This document shows, piece after piece, positions 4,784 to 6,023 of a stretch of 6,023 bases of DNA. Under the pieces are notes generated by a model, which saw nothing but the letters and a program-made list of their open reading frames with translations, did no database searches and had not been told where the DNA came from. The first letter of the stretch is position 1; every line of letters starts with the position of its first letter. The DNA is from Candidatus Zhuqueibacterota bacterium RBG_16_48_16 (GTDB lineage: Bacteria; Zhuqueibacterota; Zhuqueibacteria; Residuimicrobiales; Sediminimicrobiaceae): the NCBI GenBank assembly GCA_001771235.1, contig METF01000137.1, positions 4,246-10,268 on the forward strand, given 5' to 3'. Position numbers and translations under genes: made by a program.

Positions 4784-6016
4784 GTACAAGATGAATATTT
4801 TTCTTGTTTGTTGAAACCGCTCCCCCTGCAGCCGGACAAAATAAGCTCCCGTGGGCAGCCGGGCACCTGAAGCGTCCACAGCCGTCCAGGTGAAGGTCTG
4901 TTGTCCTCCTGGCAAAACGCCGCTGTACAGCTTTCCGATTTGACGCCCGAGCAGGTCGTAGATCAGGATTTCAACCTGATCCTGGAGCGGCAGAGAAACC
5001 TCGATGGTCGTTTTTAAGAAAAACGGATTGGGATAAGCCGCAAGCAAATCATACTGCTGCGGCATTTCCTCGTCCCGTCTTTCCACCGAAGTGGCGAGAT
5101 CAAATATTTCGACGGCGCGCTCAAAGGGGCTGCCCATTATATGGCCGGATTGCCCGCCGAACACATAGAGCCTGTCGCTATAGATAGCGGCGGCGCATTC
5201 GCTTTTCGCCCGGGACAAGGGAGAGGTAAACGTCCAGTCCACGCCGTCGAACAGCATCACTCTATCGGTCATGCCGCCGCTGCTCATGCCGCCAGCAAGC
5301 CACATTCTGACGCTGTCGGCAGCATAGCCGCTGCCTGCGGTTGGAGCCAGCATCTCGCCGGCGATCTGCCACTGGCCGAGGGCAGCGTCATACCTTTCAT
5401 AACTGGCGACAGGGCCAAAGAAAAAGCCGCCAAAAACATAAACTTCTCCCTTTAGTGTGGCCGCCATAACGCTGCTGCGTCCGGTGGTGAGCTCGGCACC
5501 GAGCTCCCAGCGGTTCGAAGCGGGGTAATAGACATCCACGCGGGGCGAGGAGGTGTTGTTCGCCAACGTGCCGCCAATGAGCCAGACAGACGAATCAACC
5601 ACCACCGAGGTCAGACCGAAGCGCGGCGACGGCATCTCGGCGACGGTTTGCCAATGGCCGGCCCGGGGATCGAACATTTCTACCTCGGCAGTGATGCGGT
5701 TACCGCTGCGGCCACCAAAGAGATAAATGCGCCCGTCGAACACCTGCGCCGTGGCATTTTCGCGAGCATGCTGAAACGCGGGACCATCGTCTTCCCATTG
5801 ATCCGTTTTAGGACCGTATATCGCCACAGATTTCAGCACATTGTGCATGTTTTCCGAGCCGCCCATAAGCCAGATTTTATCATCCAGCGTCACGGCACTC
5901 ATGCCTTTTCGACCTCCCGGCATTTCACGACCATGCCGCCATCCCTGGGAAAAAGCGACAGACGAGGCAAGGAGAAGAAGGCCTAATATGAATTTATGAG
6001 AATGCATTTTTTGCAT
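4781..6016 (-). CDS. Secreted six-repeat kelch beta-propeller with T9SS sorting domain
   Basis: This encodes 411 residues from the ATG at 6016 to TAA at 4783-4781. Residues 1-23 are a signal peptide (hydrophobic LGLLLLASSVAFS, then Q). Six kelch repeats of about 46-49 residues follow, with double glycines at 52-53, 101-102, 148-149, 196-197, 242-243 and 287-288. The conserved Trp of each blade is at 74, 122, 170, 216 and 261, plus W26, which may close the propeller. Residues 326-411 are a FlgD-like T9SS type A sorting domain (YPNPF, LGRQIGKL, LPTGAYFVRL). Kelch propellers of this kind bind proteins or glycans, and some related propellers are enzymes (sialic acid mutarotase, galactose oxidase), but no catalytic residues are recognisable here. 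Only 7 bp lie upstream in the window, so the SD is not visible; an ATG at 6007 is an alternative start and further upstream extension cannot be excluded. Confidence 0.85.
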   Translation of the reverse strand: MQKMHSHKFILGLLLLASSVAFSQGWRHGREMPGGRKGMSAVTLDDKIWLMGGSENMHNVLKSVAIYGPKTDQWEDDGPAFQHARENATAQVFDGRIYLFGGRSGNRITAEVEMFDPRAGHWQTVAEMPSPRFGLTSVVVDSSVWLIGGTLANNTSSPRVDVYYPASNRWELGAELTTGRSSVMAATLKGEVYVFGGFFFGPVASYERYDAALGQWQIAGEMLAPTAGSGYAADSVRMWLAGGMSSGGMTDRVMLFDGVDWTFTSPLSRAKSECAAAIYSDRLYVFGGQSGHIMGSPFERAVEIFDLATSVERRDEEMPQQYDLLAAYPNPFFLKTTIEVSLPLQDQVEILIYDLLGRQIGKLYSGVLPGGQQTFTWTAVDASGARLPTGAYFVRLQGERFQQTRKIFILY

Positions 6017-6023
6017 AGTTTTG

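Noticed and set aside
4559..4870. A plus-strand frame of 103 codons opposite the kelch/TPR junction
   Set aside because: It straddles the junction of two well-supported minus-strand genes and is rich in Arg/Ser/Pro with no domain.
5141..5986. Plus-strand frames opposite the kelch gene
   Set aside because: They are shadows of a gene with six regular kelch repeats, and the products are unrecognisable.

Overview
The window looks like chromosomal DNA from a free-living, Gram-negative bacterium of the wider FCB group (Calditrichota, KSB1 or Ignavibacteria-like). This is inferred, not proven. The reasons are two secreted proteins with type IX secretion (T9SS type A / FlgD-like) C-terminal sorting domains containing YPNPF motifs, a signal-peptide TPR-like protein with a PGLxQ membrane segment typical of that group, and strong Shine-Dalgarno sites. 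I see no phage, transposase, CRISPR array, tRNA or rRNA.

Layout. Positions 1-353 (+) are the 3' end of an inositol-monophosphatase-family gene, most like HisN histidinol-phosphatase. Everything else is on the minus strand and converges on it. Reading the minus strand from the right edge: a six-repeat kelch beta-propeller with a T9SS sorting domain (6016-4781); 8 bp later a probably translationally coupled GTG-start gene for a TPR-like/DUF5683-like membrane protein (4772-3996); a 3' region with an unusual three-copy repeat and an intrinsic terminator (3823-3841); a large T9SS cargo protein with a Gly/His/Met-rich head and two copies of an OB-like domain carrying DxDGDG loops (3411-1768), closed by a strong terminator (1706-1740); an intergenic region with two clear dyads; then an RseC-family redox membrane protein (1344-895) and a small HMA-fold-like protein that lacks the metal-binding CxxC (818-462).

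How the genes fit together. The kelch and TPR genes look like one envelope operon: one exported product and one inner-membrane or periplasmic partner. The His/Met-rich protein is its own transcription unit with a terminator on each side, and its composition suggests metal binding at the cell surface. The rseC and HMA-like genes probably form a two-gene operon concerned with redox or metal handling. A degenerate CTGGTTACTGGT...ATCCGGCATC repeat lies on each side of the HMA-like gene, which suggests a dispersed intergenic repeat family.

The strongest candidates for something undescribed are the tandem OB-like/DxDGDG domain in the 547-residue protein and the CxxC-less HMA-like protein. No complete new multi-gene system is evident.
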